Shown piece after piece: positions 8,140 through 16,988 of a stretch of 64,000 bases of DNA; the stretch's first letter is position 1; every line of letters starts with the position of its first letter. The stretch lies in assembly GCF_001514235.1 (NCBI RefSeq), contig NZ_KQ948926.1, positions 343,291 to 407,290 of the forward strand, read 5' to 3'. Source of the DNA: Streptomyces caeruleatus. Its GTDB lineage: Bacteria; Actinomycetota; Actinomycetes; Streptomycetales; Streptomycetaceae. The notes beneath the pieces are model-generated. The model was not told the origin of the DNA. It did not search any database and saw only the letters and a program-made list of their open reading frames with translations. The translations under genes and the position numbers were made by a program.

Positions 8140-8706
8140 ATCTCCACCGACCACCACGCACACCGCGACTTCCTCCGTCACCTCGACGGCTACCTGAGCG
8201 ACAGCAAGAAGATCCTCGACGCCTGGGACGCCTACTCCGAGGAGCACACCGACCTCGACGGCTGGCCCTACGACGACCACGCCTACGGCCTGCGCGCGAG
8301 CCAGCGCGACGCCGACACCCACACCGCGTTCGAGGCGCTCCGCAACGGCGCCCGTCACCTGCTGGCCACGGCCGAGACCCAGCTGGTCCAGCTGCCGCAG
8401 AACACGGTGCAAGGCCGCTGGGTCTACCAGTTGGGTGTTCTGCGCGACGCCCTCGACCGGCTCGACGAACTGCACCAGCAGTGGCTGGCCGCCCGAGACG
8501 CCCTTCCCGCCACCGCCACGCCCGGTACCGCCGGCTTCGACGACGCCCTCGCCGAGCATCACGCCGAATCGTGGGGCTACCTCGACGACTGGGCCACCCA
8601 CGGCAAAGCCCTCCGGGAAATCAACTCCGCCGCCCGCAAAGCCCGTTCACCCCTGGCCCCCATACCGATCCCGGCGCTCATGCGGCGGCGCGCGGGCCGG
8701 AAGTGA
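8140..8706 (+). CDS. Helical hypothetical protein with non-canonical start
   Basis: The frame encodes a clearly protein-like helical sequence of about 188 residues (DHHAHRDFLRHLDGYLSD, TAFEALRNGARHLLATAE, YQLGVLRDALDRLDELHQQ). The first ATG, GTG or TTG in frame is GTG at 8407, in the middle of that sequence. An in-frame stop at 8119 limits the start to 8122-8140. ATC at 8140 is nine bases after GACAGG and is the best candidate. The gene is followed after two bases by the ATG of the next DUF317 gene. No family is recognised. Confidence 0.5.
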   Translation: MSTDHHAHRDFLRHLDGYLSDSKKILDAWDAYSEEHTDLDGWPYDDHAYGLRASQRDADTHTAFEALRNGARHLLATAETQLVQLPQNTVQGRWVYQLGVLRDALDRLDELHQQWLAARDALPATATPGTAGFDDALAEHHAESWGYLDDWATHGKALREINSAARKARSPLAPIPIPALMRRRAGRK

Positions 8707-8708
8707 GC

Positions 8709-9488
8709 ATGCCCCCGACTTCCGAGACCGTCGAGGTCGACTTCATCTCCCCGCGCCACCTCGCCGGCGGCGGTGATCCCGCCTGGATCACCGTCCCCCT
8801 CCACCGGGCCTGCGGCTGGAGACACGGCAACGACACCCTGATGCCACGCGTCCTGCTCTCCAGCCCCGACCAGACGGCCCACCTGCACCTGGAGCCCAAC
8901 CCAGACGGCCAGCGGTGGACGCTCAACCACGCCCCGGAAGCCGACCGGCCCGCCTGGTACGCGAGCTTCGGCGCCCGCACCCCCGTCGAACTCATCGCCG
9001 CCGTCACCGATGCCCTCACCGACCCCGCCCCGGCAGCGAACGCCTCCTGCGACCCGTACGAACCGCTCCAACAGATCGGCTGGTCGCCCGCCGCCACGGA
9101 CAACGGCCTCGTATCGCCCGACGGCACCGCGTACGTCCAGCGGCTGGGCAGCGCGGAAGAACCGGGCGCCTGGTTCATCACCGCCACCCTCGGCCCAGAC
9201 CGGCCGGTGTGGCAGGCCCGCTTAGGCGAACACACTCCCGCCCGCCTGATCGCCGCGTTCACCGCCGCGCTCGCCGATCCGGCCCCCGTAGCGCGCACCG
9301 ACAGCGTGCACCGTCTGCCGACCCGTGACCCGAACGTCGTCACCCGACGGACCACCGACGTGCTCGCCGTGCACGTCGCCGCGGAGCTGAAAGAACGCGT
9401 CCACACCCTCTCTGCCCGGCGCACCGCCCCGCCGGCCCCACCGATGCCCTCGCCCCAGCCGCCGGCCAGGAACGGCCGCAGCCGCTGA
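8709..9488 (+). CDS. DUF317 domain protein 3
   Basis: A 259-residue protein whose ATG follows the preceding stop by two bases. The signature ISPRHLAGGGDPAWI opens repeat one, which continues with SSPDQTAHLHLEP and WYASFGARTPVELIAAVTDAL. Repeat two has VSPDGTAYVQRLG and WQARLGEHTPARLIAAFTAAL. The two repeats are more alike than in the other copies. The tail is Arg/Pro-rich and probably disordered. It sits immediately upstream of the coupling-protein gene, which ties the DUF317 block to the transfer module. Confidence 0.75.
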   Translation: MPPTSETVEVDFISPRHLAGGGDPAWITVPLHRACGWRHGNDTLMPRVLLSSPDQTAHLHLEPNPDGQRWTLNHAPEADRPAWYASFGARTPVELIAAVTDALTDPAPAANASCDPYEPLQQIGWSPAATDNGLVSPDGTAYVQRLGSAEEPGAWFITATLGPDRPVWQARLGEHTPARLIAAFTAALADPAPVARTDSVHRLPTRDPNVVTRRTTDVLAVHVAAELKERVHTLSARRTAPPAPPMPSPQPPARNGRSR

Positions 9489-9520
9489 TCCCTCAGTCCC
9501 CGCCCGGAAACACGTAGCCC

Positions 9521-11314
9521 TTGCCCCCTTCCTCCTCCAGCACCAACACCGACGGGTACGACCTCGTCCTGCGCCTCCTCCTCGGCGTAAGCGCCGTCGT
9601 CGTCCCACTCGCCCACCTCGCCTGGCTGTCCGGCAACGTCACCGCCTACCTCACCGGAGCCGACTGGGCCCGGTACCAGCCGACCGCCGCCCTGCTCCAC
9701 CCCGAGCAGGTCTGGCCCGGCGCAGGAGAGACGTCCCTGCTGATCGGTGCACGCATCATCCCTGTCGTCATGTTCCTGGCCCTCGGTGTGGGGGCGGGTG
9801 TCCTGTGGGCCCGGTACAAGAACCGCAGCGGCGGCCGGAAGAAGAAGATCACCGGCATGGCCAAGGCCCGGGACATCGAACCCCTCATGGCCAAGGCGAT
9901 CACCGACAAAGCCCGCTCTCTACGCCCGAGCCTGAAGTACACCAAGCACATCCAGGCCCGCGACACCGGCATCCTGCTCGGCAACCTGCAGGGCACCAAG
10001 CACGAAGTGCGCATGGGGTACGAGGACGTGGCCGTCGCCATCATGGCGCCCCGCTCGGGCAAGACCACCAGCCTCGCGATCCCCTCCATCCTCAGCGCAC
10101 CCGGCCCCGTCCTGCTCACCAGCAACAAGGCCGCGGGCGACGCCTTCACCGCCACCTACGACGCACGCGCCCGCGTCGGACAGGTGTGGTCGATGGACCC
10201 GCAGCAGATCGCGCACGCCGAACGCGCCATGTGGTGGAACCCCTTGGCGGACGCCAAAACCCTGGACGGCGCCGGACGGTTGGCCGGCCACTTCCTAGCC
10301 GCCTCGGTAGACGCGAGCCAGCAGGGCGACTTCTGGTCCAAGGCCGGATCCAACATCCTCGCCCAGCTCTTTCTCGCCGCGGCCCTCGACGACCGGCCTA
10401 TCACCGACGTCATGCAATGGCTCGCGTTCCCCGCCGACCGCACCCCGCTCGACATCCTCCGCGACCACCAATTCGCCGCCGTCGCCGCCCAGCTCAAGGG
10501 CACCGTGGAAGGCCCGCCGGAAACCCGCGACGGCATCTACGAGACCGCCCGGCAGTACGCTGCCGCGCTGCTGAACAGCGAGATCGCCGCCTGGGTCACC
10601 CCGCAGAAGGACACCGCCGAGTTCCGGCCGTCCGCGTTCGTCACTTCCACCGACACGCTCTTCCTGCTCAGCAAGGACGGTGGCGGAGGCGCCTCGGCGC
10701 TGATCGCTGCGTGCGCGGACTCCGTGATGCGCGCGGCGACCGCGCAGGCCGAACGCGCCGGCGGACGGCTCGACCCGCCCATGCTCGCGATCCTCGACGA
10801 GGCCGCCAACGTCTGCAAGATCAGCGACTTGCCGGACCTGTACTCGCACCTCGGCTCCCGCGGGATCATCCCGATCACGATCCTGCAGTCCTACCGCCAG
10901 GGCCAGAAGGTCTGGTCGGACGCCGGCATGGACGCCATGTGGTCCGCCTCGACCGTGAAGGTCATCGGTTCCGGTATCGACGACCCCGATTTCGCCGACA
11001 AGCTCAGCCGTTTGATCGGCGACCACGACGTCGAGACCACCTCCACCTCGCACTCGGAGTCCGGGAAGTCGACCTCGGTGTCGATGCGGCAGGAGCGGAT
11101 CCTTCCCGCCGACGCCATCCGCGCCCTGCCCAAGGGCACCGCGCTCTGCTTCGCCACCGGCATGAGGGCCGCCATGCTGGACCTGCGCCCGTGGTACCTG
11201 GAGCCCGGAGCAGAGGAGCTGTCGGCGGCGTCCGCCCGCGCGTCGAAGGCGATCACCGCCCGCGCCGTCGCGAAGCACGCGCCGACACAGTCCGACTTCG
11301 GGAAGGCCGCATGA
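9521..11314 (+). CDS. VirD4/TraG-type conjugative coupling ATPase
   Basis: A 597-residue protein starting at TTG. Two transmembrane helices lie at about residues 10-45 and 65-92, followed by a cytoplasmic motor. Walker A is APRSGKTTS near residue 176 and Walker B is LAILDEAAN near residue 422. Further VirD4 blocks are WWNPLADAKT, FWSKAGSNILAQLFLAAAL and ILQSYRQGQKVW, the last typical of the TraM-recognition region. Coupling proteins use ATP to feed DNA or protein substrates to a conjugation apparatus at the membrane. No other type IV secretion ATPase is visible in the window, so the rest of the machine is missing here or lies upstream. The stop overlaps the next ATG. Confidence 0.85.
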   Translation: MPPSSSSTNTDGYDLVLRLLLGVSAVVVPLAHLAWLSGNVTAYLTGADWARYQPTAALLHPEQVWPGAGETSLLIGARIIPVVMFLALGVGAGVLWARYKNRSGGRKKKITGMAKARDIEPLMAKAITDKARSLRPSLKYTKHIQARDTGILLGNLQGTKHEVRMGYEDVAVAIMAPRSGKTTSLAIPSILSAPGPVLLTSNKAAGDAFTATYDARARVGQVWSMDPQQIAHAERAMWWNPLADAKTLDGAGRLAGHFLAASVDASQQGDFWSKAGSNILAQLFLAAALDDRPITDVMQWLAFPADRTPLDILRDHQFAAVAAQLKGTVEGPPETRDGIYETARQYAAALLNSEIAAWVTPQKDTAEFRPSAFVTSTDTLFLLSKDGGGGASALIAACADSVMRAATAQAERAGGRLDPPMLAILDEAANVCKISDLPDLYSHLGSRGIIPITILQSYRQGQKVWSDAGMDAMWSASTVKVIGSGIDDPDFADKLSRLIGDHDVETTSTSHSESGKSTSVSMRQERILPADAIRALPKGTALCFATGMRAAMLDLRPWYLEPGAEELSAASARASKAITARAVAKHAPTQSDFGKAA

Positions 11315-11787
11315 GCGGGGCCCGGCTGCACCTGGTGCCGGTCCGCTCACGTGAGGCGAAGGACTTCGTGCGCGCCTGGCACCGCCACCACCCGCCGCCC
11401 GTCGGACAGATCTTCGCCGTCGGCGCCGCCGACGAGACCGGCACACTGCACGCCGTGGCGATCGTGGGCCGGCCGGTCGCCCGCCACCTCGACGACGGCG
11501 CCACCCTCGAAGTCACCCGGACCTCCAGCGACGGCGCCCGCAACGCCAACTCGCTGCTGTACGGGGCGGCGTGGCGGGCAGCGAAGGCTCTCGGATACCG
11601 GCGCCTGGTCACCTACACGCAGGAGGGGGAGAGCGGCGCATCGCTACGTGGTGCGGGATGGCGGGTCATCGCCAGCCGGCCGCCCCGCGCCGGCTGGCAC
11701 ACCCCCGCCCGGCCCCGCGCCGACCACGGCACCGACCGCATCGCCCGCCTCCTGTGGCAAGCACCCCCTTCTCAGCCCGGACAGTGA
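11311..11787 (+). CDS. XF1762 family (GNAT-like) protein
   Basis: A 158-residue protein coupled by ATGA overlap to the VirD4-type gene. The pattern FVRAWHRHHPPPVGQIFAVG, AIVGRPVARHLDDG, EVTRTSSDGARNANSLLYGA and KALGYRRLVTYTQ is that of XF1762 proteins. These have an acetyltransferase-like fold and are common on phages and plasmids. The reaction and substrate are unknown. It is a usual hitchhiker of actinobacterial elements; its coupling to the ATPase gene indicates co-expression. Confidence 0.75.
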   Translation: MSGARLHLVPVRSREAKDFVRAWHRHHPPPVGQIFAVGAADETGTLHAVAIVGRPVARHLDDGATLEVTRTSSDGARNANSLLYGAAWRAAKALGYRRLVTYTQEGESGASLRGAGWRVIASRPPRAGWHTPARPRADHGTDRIARLLWQAPPSQPGQ

Positions 11788-11822
11788 CGGGCCCTCCACG
11801 TTCCTCCTCCTCACGCCCCTGC

Positions 11823-11969
11823 ATGTTCGGAGTTGCCCTGCAGACCCTCGACTTGACCGAGCACACCCGTCTGATGGGCCAGGTGGCGCCCACGCTGAAG
11901 GCTCTGTGCGCGGAGGTGGAACGGATCCGGGAAGGCGACCTCGCCCAGCCGGTCCGCGACATCGCGTGA
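11823..11969 (+). pseudogene. Small ORF probably truncated by the IS21 element
   Basis: A 48-residue frame starting at ATG (TLDLTEHTRLMGQVAPTLKA, then CAEVERIREGDLAQ). Its TGA stop appears to be the first three bases of the insertion sequence (terminal TGACGG), so the original protein may have been longer. No matching continuation is recognised on the far side of the element. It could instead be a complete small protein if the element boundary is a few bases further in. Confidence 0.4.
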
Positions 11970-12098
11970 CGGCGGAAATGCAAAGCTCCCTGCAGGCGGT
12001 CTGATCGGCTCCCCGCAGGCGGACACGAGATGTCCCCGCTGATGGACGCGTGATCCTTCTTGGCTGTCTGGACCACTTGGCCTGTTCTCTTGGCCAGT

Positions 12099-13604
12099 GT
12101 GAAGAGCAAAGAGGAGATCATGGAGATTCTTGAGGCGTACGACCTCACGGGCAGTTACCGTGCGGCGGCCGAGCTGGCCGGGTGCGACCACCACACCGTG
12201 AAGCGGTATGTCGAGCTTCGCGACCAGGGCGGCGACGCGACGAAGCGCCTGCCACGGCCAAAGATGATCGACGACTTTCTGCCGAAGGTCGAGGAACTCA
12301 TCGAACGATCCGGCGGCCGCATCGGGGCCGACCGAGTGCACGACAAGATAAAGGCGATGGGGTTCACCGGCACCGACCGCACGACTCGGCGGGCAGTCGC
12401 CGCGGCGAAAGCTTCCTATCGCGCCGGCCACCGCCGAGTATTCCGCCCATGGATTCCAGAACCGGGACTCTGGATCCAATGGGATTGGGGCGACGGACCG
12501 AAAATAGCAGGCCGCAAAACGTGGCTGTGGTGCGCTTGGCTGGCCTGGTCGAGGTTCCGGGTCGTGATCCCTGTCCTCGATAAAACCCTGCCGACCATCG
12601 CGAGTTGTCTGGATGCCACGCTGCGTCAGATCGGCGGCGCCCCGACCTACGCACTCACCGACAACGAGCGTACGGTTACCAGCGACCATATCGCGCGAAT
12701 CCCGGTACGCAATCCGCAGATCATCGAGATCGGTCACCATTACGGCTTGACTATCCGGACCTGTGTCCCTGCGGATCCGCAGTCCAAGGGCGGTTCCGAA
12801 GCGACGGTGCGAATCGCGAAACGGGATCTTGTGCCCACTGACATCAACCTGCGTCCGGGCTATCGGGACTTCTCGGAACTCGAGGAAGCGTGCCGCCAGT
12901 TCACCACCGAGGTGAACAACAAGGTCCATCGCGCGTCTCGGCGTCGGCCCATTGAGGCTCTCGCCGAGGAAGTCCACCGCCTGCACCGGCTCCCGGAGAA
13001 TCCGTTCACCGCGGCCCTGGGAACCACCCGCAAAGTCGCCAACGATGCCACAATCTCAGTGGATTCGGTGCGGTATTCGGTCCCGCACCAGCTGGCCGGA
13101 CAGACCGTCTGGGCCCGCTTTCACGGCGACGAACTCGTCGTCACCGCGGTCACCGAGGACGGCGCCGCCGAGGCCGCCCGCCACCGCCGGTCCACCCCGG
13201 GCAACCCGTCGATCAAGGATGAGCACTACCCGCCACGGGAAGAAGAACCAGGTGAGAGGACTCCAAAGGCCGCTTCCGCCGAGGAGGCTGCGTTCTTGCA
13301 ACTCGGCCCCGGAGCGGCCTCCTGGCTGGTCGAGGCCGCGGCCTCAGGGGCCCGCCGGATGCGGCCGAAGATGGCCGAGGCCGTCCAACTCGCCAAGCTC
13401 CACGGGGCCGCGGAAGTCGACCGGGCCCTGGGAACCGCGGCAATCGCCGGCCGATTCGCCGAAAACGACCTCATCTCAATCCTCGACCACCACATCGGAC
13501 GGCACGTTGCCGAGCCGACCCGGGCTTCCGAGGACCACAGCCTCCAGCCGGGCACATCCGCTTGGTCCCGATTCGGCGTTGCCCCTGAAGGAGAAGAAAT
13601 CTGA
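12099..13604 (+). CDS. istA: IS21 transposase IstA
   Basis: About 501 residues from GTG at 12099 (KSKEEIMEILEAYDLTGS); an upstream TTG at 12060 is less likely. The N-terminus has an HTH (YRAAAELAGCDHHTVKRYVE) that binds the element ends. The DDE integrase core shows IQWDWGDGPKI, then YALTDNERTV, then PQSKGGSEATV with the catalytic glutamate. A C-terminal beta region (TISVDSVRYSVPHQLAGQTV) is as in other IstA proteins. It ends by overlapping the istB start (TGATG). The frame is intact, so the element may still be active. Confidence 0.9.
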   Translation: MKSKEEIMEILEAYDLTGSYRAAAELAGCDHHTVKRYVELRDQGGDATKRLPRPKMIDDFLPKVEELIERSGGRIGADRVHDKIKAMGFTGTDRTTRRAVAAAKASYRAGHRRVFRPWIPEPGLWIQWDWGDGPKIAGRKTWLWCAWLAWSRFRVVIPVLDKTLPTIASCLDATLRQIGGAPTYALTDNERTVTSDHIARIPVRNPQIIEIGHHYGLTIRTCVPADPQSKGGSEATVRIAKRDLVPTDINLRPGYRDFSELEEACRQFTTEVNNKVHRASRRRPIEALAEEVHRLHRLPENPFTAALGTTRKVANDATISVDSVRYSVPHQLAGQTVWARFHGDELVVTAVTEDGAAEAARHRRSTPGNPSIKDEHYPPREEEPGERTPKAASAEEAAFLQLGPGAASWLVEAAASGARRMRPKMAEAVQLAKLHGAAEVDRALGTAAIAGRFAENDLISILDHHIGRHVAEPTRASEDHSLQPGTSAWSRFGVAPEGEEI

Positions 13605-14395
13605 TGGCTACCCCTCTTCGCACCATTTCAGGATCGAACGGCGATCCGCTCGCCGAGGCAATCGAGCTGACTCGTCGGCTCAAACTTCCCCACATTCGCC
13701 GTTCGTTGACCGATCTTATTCCCACCGCGAAAGCCCAACGCTGGGACCCGGCCGAGGTCGTCCGCGTCCTGCTGGCCGAGGAAGCCGCAGGCCGGGATGC
13801 GGCGAATCTCCGCACTCGCCGCAAGCGGGCCGGTTTCCCTGCCGGAAAGACATTCGGCGACTGGGACGAAACCGCCTCCTCCATCACGCGACAGGTCCAG
13901 GATTCATTGAAGACGCTGGAGTGGATTTCACGCAAGGAGAATCTCTGCGTCTGCGGACCGTCCGGAACTGGGAAGTCGCATTTCACAGAGGCGTTGGGGC
14001 AGGCCGCGGTCGAGGCCGGCATGACGGTGGCCTGGTTCGCGATCGAGGACCTGGGCGCCCTCATCCGCCGCCACCGCGTCGACGATTCTCTTGCACGGGC
14101 GATGACCCGGCTGATCCGGAGCGACCTCATCATTGTCGACGACATTGGCCTGCTGCCGGTTTCAGCGGACGCCGCCGAGGGCTTCTTTCGGCTGGTGGAT
14201 GCCGCCTATGAAAGGCGTGCAATGGCGGTGAGTTCGAACCTTCATCCGTCTGGATTCGACGAGATCATGCCCAAGACCCTCGCCACCGCGACCGTCGACC
14301 GGCTACTTCACCATGCCCATGTCGTCGTCACTCAGGGTGACTCGTTTCGGCTCACCGAGGCGACCTCGGGCAAGGGGGTGAGGCCGATGAACTGA
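13604..14395 (+). CDS. istB: IS21 helper ATPase IstB
   Basis: A 263-residue AAA+ protein that overlaps istA by one base. Walker A is CGPSGTGKSHFTEAL, Walker B is LIIVDDIGLLP and a sensor segment MAVSSNLHPSGFDE follows. The N-terminus has the IstB helical domain (LTRRLKLPHIRRSL). IstB stimulates IstA and selects target DNA through ATP-dependent DNA bending. The length is normal and all motifs are intact. Confidence 0.92.
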   Translation: MATPLRTISGSNGDPLAEAIELTRRLKLPHIRRSLTDLIPTAKAQRWDPAEVVRVLLAEEAAGRDAANLRTRRKRAGFPAGKTFGDWDETASSITRQVQDSLKTLEWISRKENLCVCGPSGTGKSHFTEALGQAAVEAGMTVAWFAIEDLGALIRRHRVDDSLARAMTRLIRSDLIIVDDIGLLPVSADAAEGFFRLVDAAYERRAMAVSSNLHPSGFDEIMPKTLATATVDRLLHHAHVVVTQGDSFRLTEATSGKGVRPMN

Positions 14396-14523
14396 CCCTG
14401 CTCCAGAAAGGATCACGCGGACCGGGCGGGGAAATCCGCTGTCCGCGGGGAGTCCGTGGGGAATTCTCGTGTCCGCCAGTGCATGGGTTCCGCCGTCCGT
14501 CACCGGGGGTGACCTCATGGCCA

Positions 14524-14976
14524 TTGACAATCGCGCCCACCAGCCTGCGCGTGCAGCAGCTGGCCACGCAGTGCACCCAGCAGTTCCACGAACTCTCCCT
14601 CAGCCAGTACGCCTTGATGAAGGACGGCCGGGAGAACCTCGCCTACCTCGCCGGCGCCTGCTCCCAGATCTCCCTCGCCGCCACCCTGTGCAACCTCGCC
14701 ATCCACCACCGCACCGAGATCCTGCTGTACGAAGACGCCGACCCGACCCCCACCACCAGCCGCGACCAACTCCGCCGAGCCGCCGACGAAATGAGACGAG
14801 CGGCCACCACCTACCGGAGCCTGGCCCAAAGACTGTCCCGCCACCTGGCTACCTCAGCCGCCGCCCGAAACCCAGACCAACTGCTCCTCACCTCGCAGCA
14901 TGCCGCCGCCCACACCCCGGCCAACGCCACACCGCCGGGACCGGCAACGCACACGCCCGCCCCCAGAAAGCGCTGA
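14524..14976 (+). CDS. Helical-domain protein next to IS21
   Basis: A frame of about 150 residues. TTG at 14524 is chosen because the first residues (x-TIAPTSLRVQQLA) align with the start of the gene at 15672 (x-TIRPIDLPVQVDHL). GTG at 14509 is possible but lies six bases from the IS end. The body is a helical bundle (CTQQFHELSLSQYALMKDG, EMRRAATTYRSLAQRLSRHL) with a Pro/Ala/Thr tail. It corresponds to the N-terminal domain of the winged-helix fusions at 15672 and 19167, without the winged helix. The IS insertion just upstream may have removed its promoter or coupling. Confidence 0.5.
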   Translation: MTIAPTSLRVQQLATQCTQQFHELSLSQYALMKDGRENLAYLAGACSQISLAATLCNLAIHHRTEILLYEDADPTPTTSRDQLRRAADEMRRAATTYRSLAQRLSRHLATSAAARNPDQLLLTSQHAAAHTPANATPPGPATHTPAPRKR

Positions 14977-15051
14977 CACCCGCACACGCCGCCAGTCCGC
15001 CACCCGCTCCCGGCAGCACACACTGCACTGCCCGCACCCCCTGGATCCCCT

Positions 15052-15654
15052 ATGCACTTCCTGGACCTCCCCGACGTATTCATCGGGTCCACCGATGACG
15101 CGCACACCTTCGTCGTCCTCAACCGCCCACTCCGAGGCGCCGACCGCCTGCTGACCGACGCCGGATTCACCGTCCGCGAGGTGAACGGCCGGACCGTCTA
15201 CCTCCTCCCGCCGGGAACAGCCCAGGAAGCCCACGACCGAGCCGGCACCGCGATGCACGGGCTCCTGGCCCGCACCCACGACCTCGTCGACCTCTCCTGG
15301 ACCACCCGCTGGAGCCCGAAGGGTCCTCTGCCCGATCCGGATCTCCGCTTCACGTTCACCGACGCCACCGTCACCGCGAGCGCCGCCACACCCGAGGCCC
15401 GCTCGCTCCTGGAACAGCACGGCTTCACCCCGTCCGCCGACGCCTCCTCCTACCGTCCGCCCGAGCGGCGGAAAGATCACGCCCTGCTGGGCACGGTCGT
15501 GCGCGCCGAGATCCATGCCTACGTCCAAGGTCTCGGCGTCCGTGTCGAGCTGGGCATCCCCACCCCCGACGCGATCCCCGCCCCCACCCACCGCGCCCGC
15601 AGCGCCGTCCCCGCCGCTCCGGGCGCACGGCAGGCGCCGCGCCGCAGCCACTGA
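15052..15654 (+). CDS. Paralogous module protein D, two copies of the module
   Basis: A 200-residue protein starting at ATG. It contains the recurrent module twice. Residues 13-85 show VLNRPLRGADRLLTDAGF, then VYLLPPG and an Ala-rich helix. Residues 100-170 show VTASAATPEARSLLEQHGF, then SYRPPERR and HAYVQGLGVRVELG. This internal duplication defines the module limits well. A Pro/Arg tail follows. The relatives at 2483, 3202 and 3957 lie on the other side of the IS21 element. Function unknown. Confidence 0.6.
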   Translation: MHFLDLPDVFIGSTDDAHTFVVLNRPLRGADRLLTDAGFTVREVNGRTVYLLPPGTAQEAHDRAGTAMHGLLARTHDLVDLSWTTRWSPKGPLPDPDLRFTFTDATVTASAATPEARSLLEQHGFTPSADASSYRPPERRKDHALLGTVVRAEIHAYVQGLGVRVELGIPTPDAIPAPTHRARSAVPAAPGARQAPRRSH

Positions 15655-15671
15655 CATCCCCGGAGACCCCC

Positions 15672-16508
15672 ATCACCATCCGCCCCATCGATCTGCCCGT
15701 GCAGGTCGACCACCTGCGTCAGCTCGCAGCCGACTTCGACGCCCTGAAGAACAGCGTCACCGCGCTGAACGTGCAGCCGGGAAGCGCGCTGCTGCAGCAC
15801 CTCGCCCCGAAGATCGCCCAGGTCCACGAGCTGACCGGCCGCACCCTGGTCCGGCTGGCTTCCCTCAACGGCAGCCAGTACACCGTCGTGCCCGGCAGCC
15901 GCACCTCCCTGAAGGCACTCGCCGGCGTCGTGGAATCGGCCTCATCCGCCGCCCTCGACCGCGCGCACGCAGTGACCGACAACCCGCTCGACGCGGCCGG
16001 CTCCGCGGGCGGCCCGCCCCTGGACGACGATGCCGTGCGCCAGGCCCGGCACGCCGCAGCCCAGCCGCATCTGACCAAGGCCCTCGCCGACGCCGCCCAC
16101 CAACTGGCCCTGTCAGCAACCGGCTGCCACTACACCGCATCAGGCATCATCAGCGACCTCAAGGACCACCCCGAGCACCTGCCGCCGCTCCCGCAGCTGA
16201 CCCCCGCCCAGTACACGGCTCTCGAAAAAATCGCCCAGGGCGGCAGCGTCTTCTCCCGGTCCCTGCGCGGCGGCCGGGACACGATCCGCGCGGGCGACCG
16301 CAGCACCATCCACAGCAAGCCGTTCCACGTCCTCGCGAAGAACCGGCTCATCCGCAAAGACGGACAGGGTTCCTCATTCGGCGGCCAGGACGTCACGATC
16401 ACCACCGCCGGACGGCTGGCCCTGGAGACACAGCAACCCCGCCGTGCGCCGGCGGCAGCACCAGCCAAGGCGCCTGCTGTCGTCGCAACGAGCGCCCGGC
16501 ACCGGTGA
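15672..16508 (+). CDS. Helical domain plus winged-helix protein
   Basis: About 278 residues if started at ATC (15672), six bases after GGAG; GTG at 15699 is the first conventional start. Residues 1-120 are a helical bundle (VDHLRQLAADFDALKNSV). Residues about 175-250 look like a winged helix: TPAQYTALEKIAQGGSVF, then KPFHVLAKNRLIRKDG, then DVTITTAGRLALE. The same C-terminal pattern recurs at 18239 and 19167. Such folds usually bind DNA or act as dimerisation modules. No other domain is visible. It is probably an element-encoded regulator or DNA-binding accessory protein, by inference only. Confidence 0.55.
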   Translation: MTIRPIDLPVQVDHLRQLAADFDALKNSVTALNVQPGSALLQHLAPKIAQVHELTGRTLVRLASLNGSQYTVVPGSRTSLKALAGVVESASSAALDRAHAVTDNPLDAAGSAGGPPLDDDAVRQARHAAAQPHLTKALADAAHQLALSATGCHYTASGIISDLKDHPEHLPPLPQLTPAQYTALEKIAQGGSVFSRSLRGGRDTIRAGDRSTIHSKPFHVLAKNRLIRKDGQGSSFGGQDVTITTAGRLALETQQPRRAPAAAPAKAPAVVATSARHR

Positions 16509-16988
16509 GCGCCTGCCCCCGACGACCTTGTCCTGGTCTGCGGCAGCGTCTTTGTCGGCTTCGAGCCGACCCGCTTCGACGGCATGTGGTGGAGCATCCG
16601 GCATCGCCGAGGACCCGGCGGCCGAGCAGGAGCACAAGTCAAAGGCCGCACAGAAAACGACAGGCCCCGCACTGACTCCCTCCCAGCACGACGCCCTACC
16701 TCGCTGAACGGCGGAGGCCATCTATATGAGAGTGCCACCCGTGGCCTGGGCGTGACCCGCGTCGCCACCAACGACTGCACCCGCGTCTCCTTTGCCACCT
16801 ATCGGGCCCTTGAGAAGGGTGGACTCGTCACCAGGGACACCAGCACCTCCCTGTGGACCGGCGGGCAGAAGATCACCGGCACCGAGCAGGGGCAGCAGGC
16901 CCTGGCTCAGCCGCGCCCCCGCGCGGCTCTTGCGACCGCGGTGGCCACTCCGCCCAAGACCACGCTCGCGCAGGGAGTTCACCGGTGA
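16509..16988 (+). pseudogene. Winged-helix paralogue with two frameshifts
   Basis: Coding character changes frame twice. The first frame gives LVLVCGSVFVGFEPTRFDG. The second gives GIAEDPAAEQEHKSK and LTPSQHDAL. The first frame returns with GGHLYESATRGLG, SFATYRALEKGGLVTRD and the end of a winged helix. Aligned to the paralogue at 18239 (SPAQEATLRAVARGEV, VRALEGRGLLARED) the joins fall near 16600 and 16700. An open frame of 134 codons from ATG 16584 exists but skips the LTPSQ helix. It is read as a decayed gene. Confidence 0.5.

Larger units (their letters stand above)
11967..14502 (+). mobile_element. IS21-family insertion sequence
   Basis: An IstA-IstB pair sits between imperfect terminal repeats. 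Outer ends read TGACGGCGGAAATGCA on the left and, on the opposite strand at the right, TGACGGACGGCGGAA-CCCATGCA. Inner repeats GCGGACA-cGaGA and GCGTGATCCTT are also shared by both ends, as is usual for IS21 relatives with multiple terminal sites. The length of about 2.5 kb fits the family. No convincing target duplication is visible at these boundaries, so they may be off by some bases or one flank may have changed. Confidence 0.7.
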
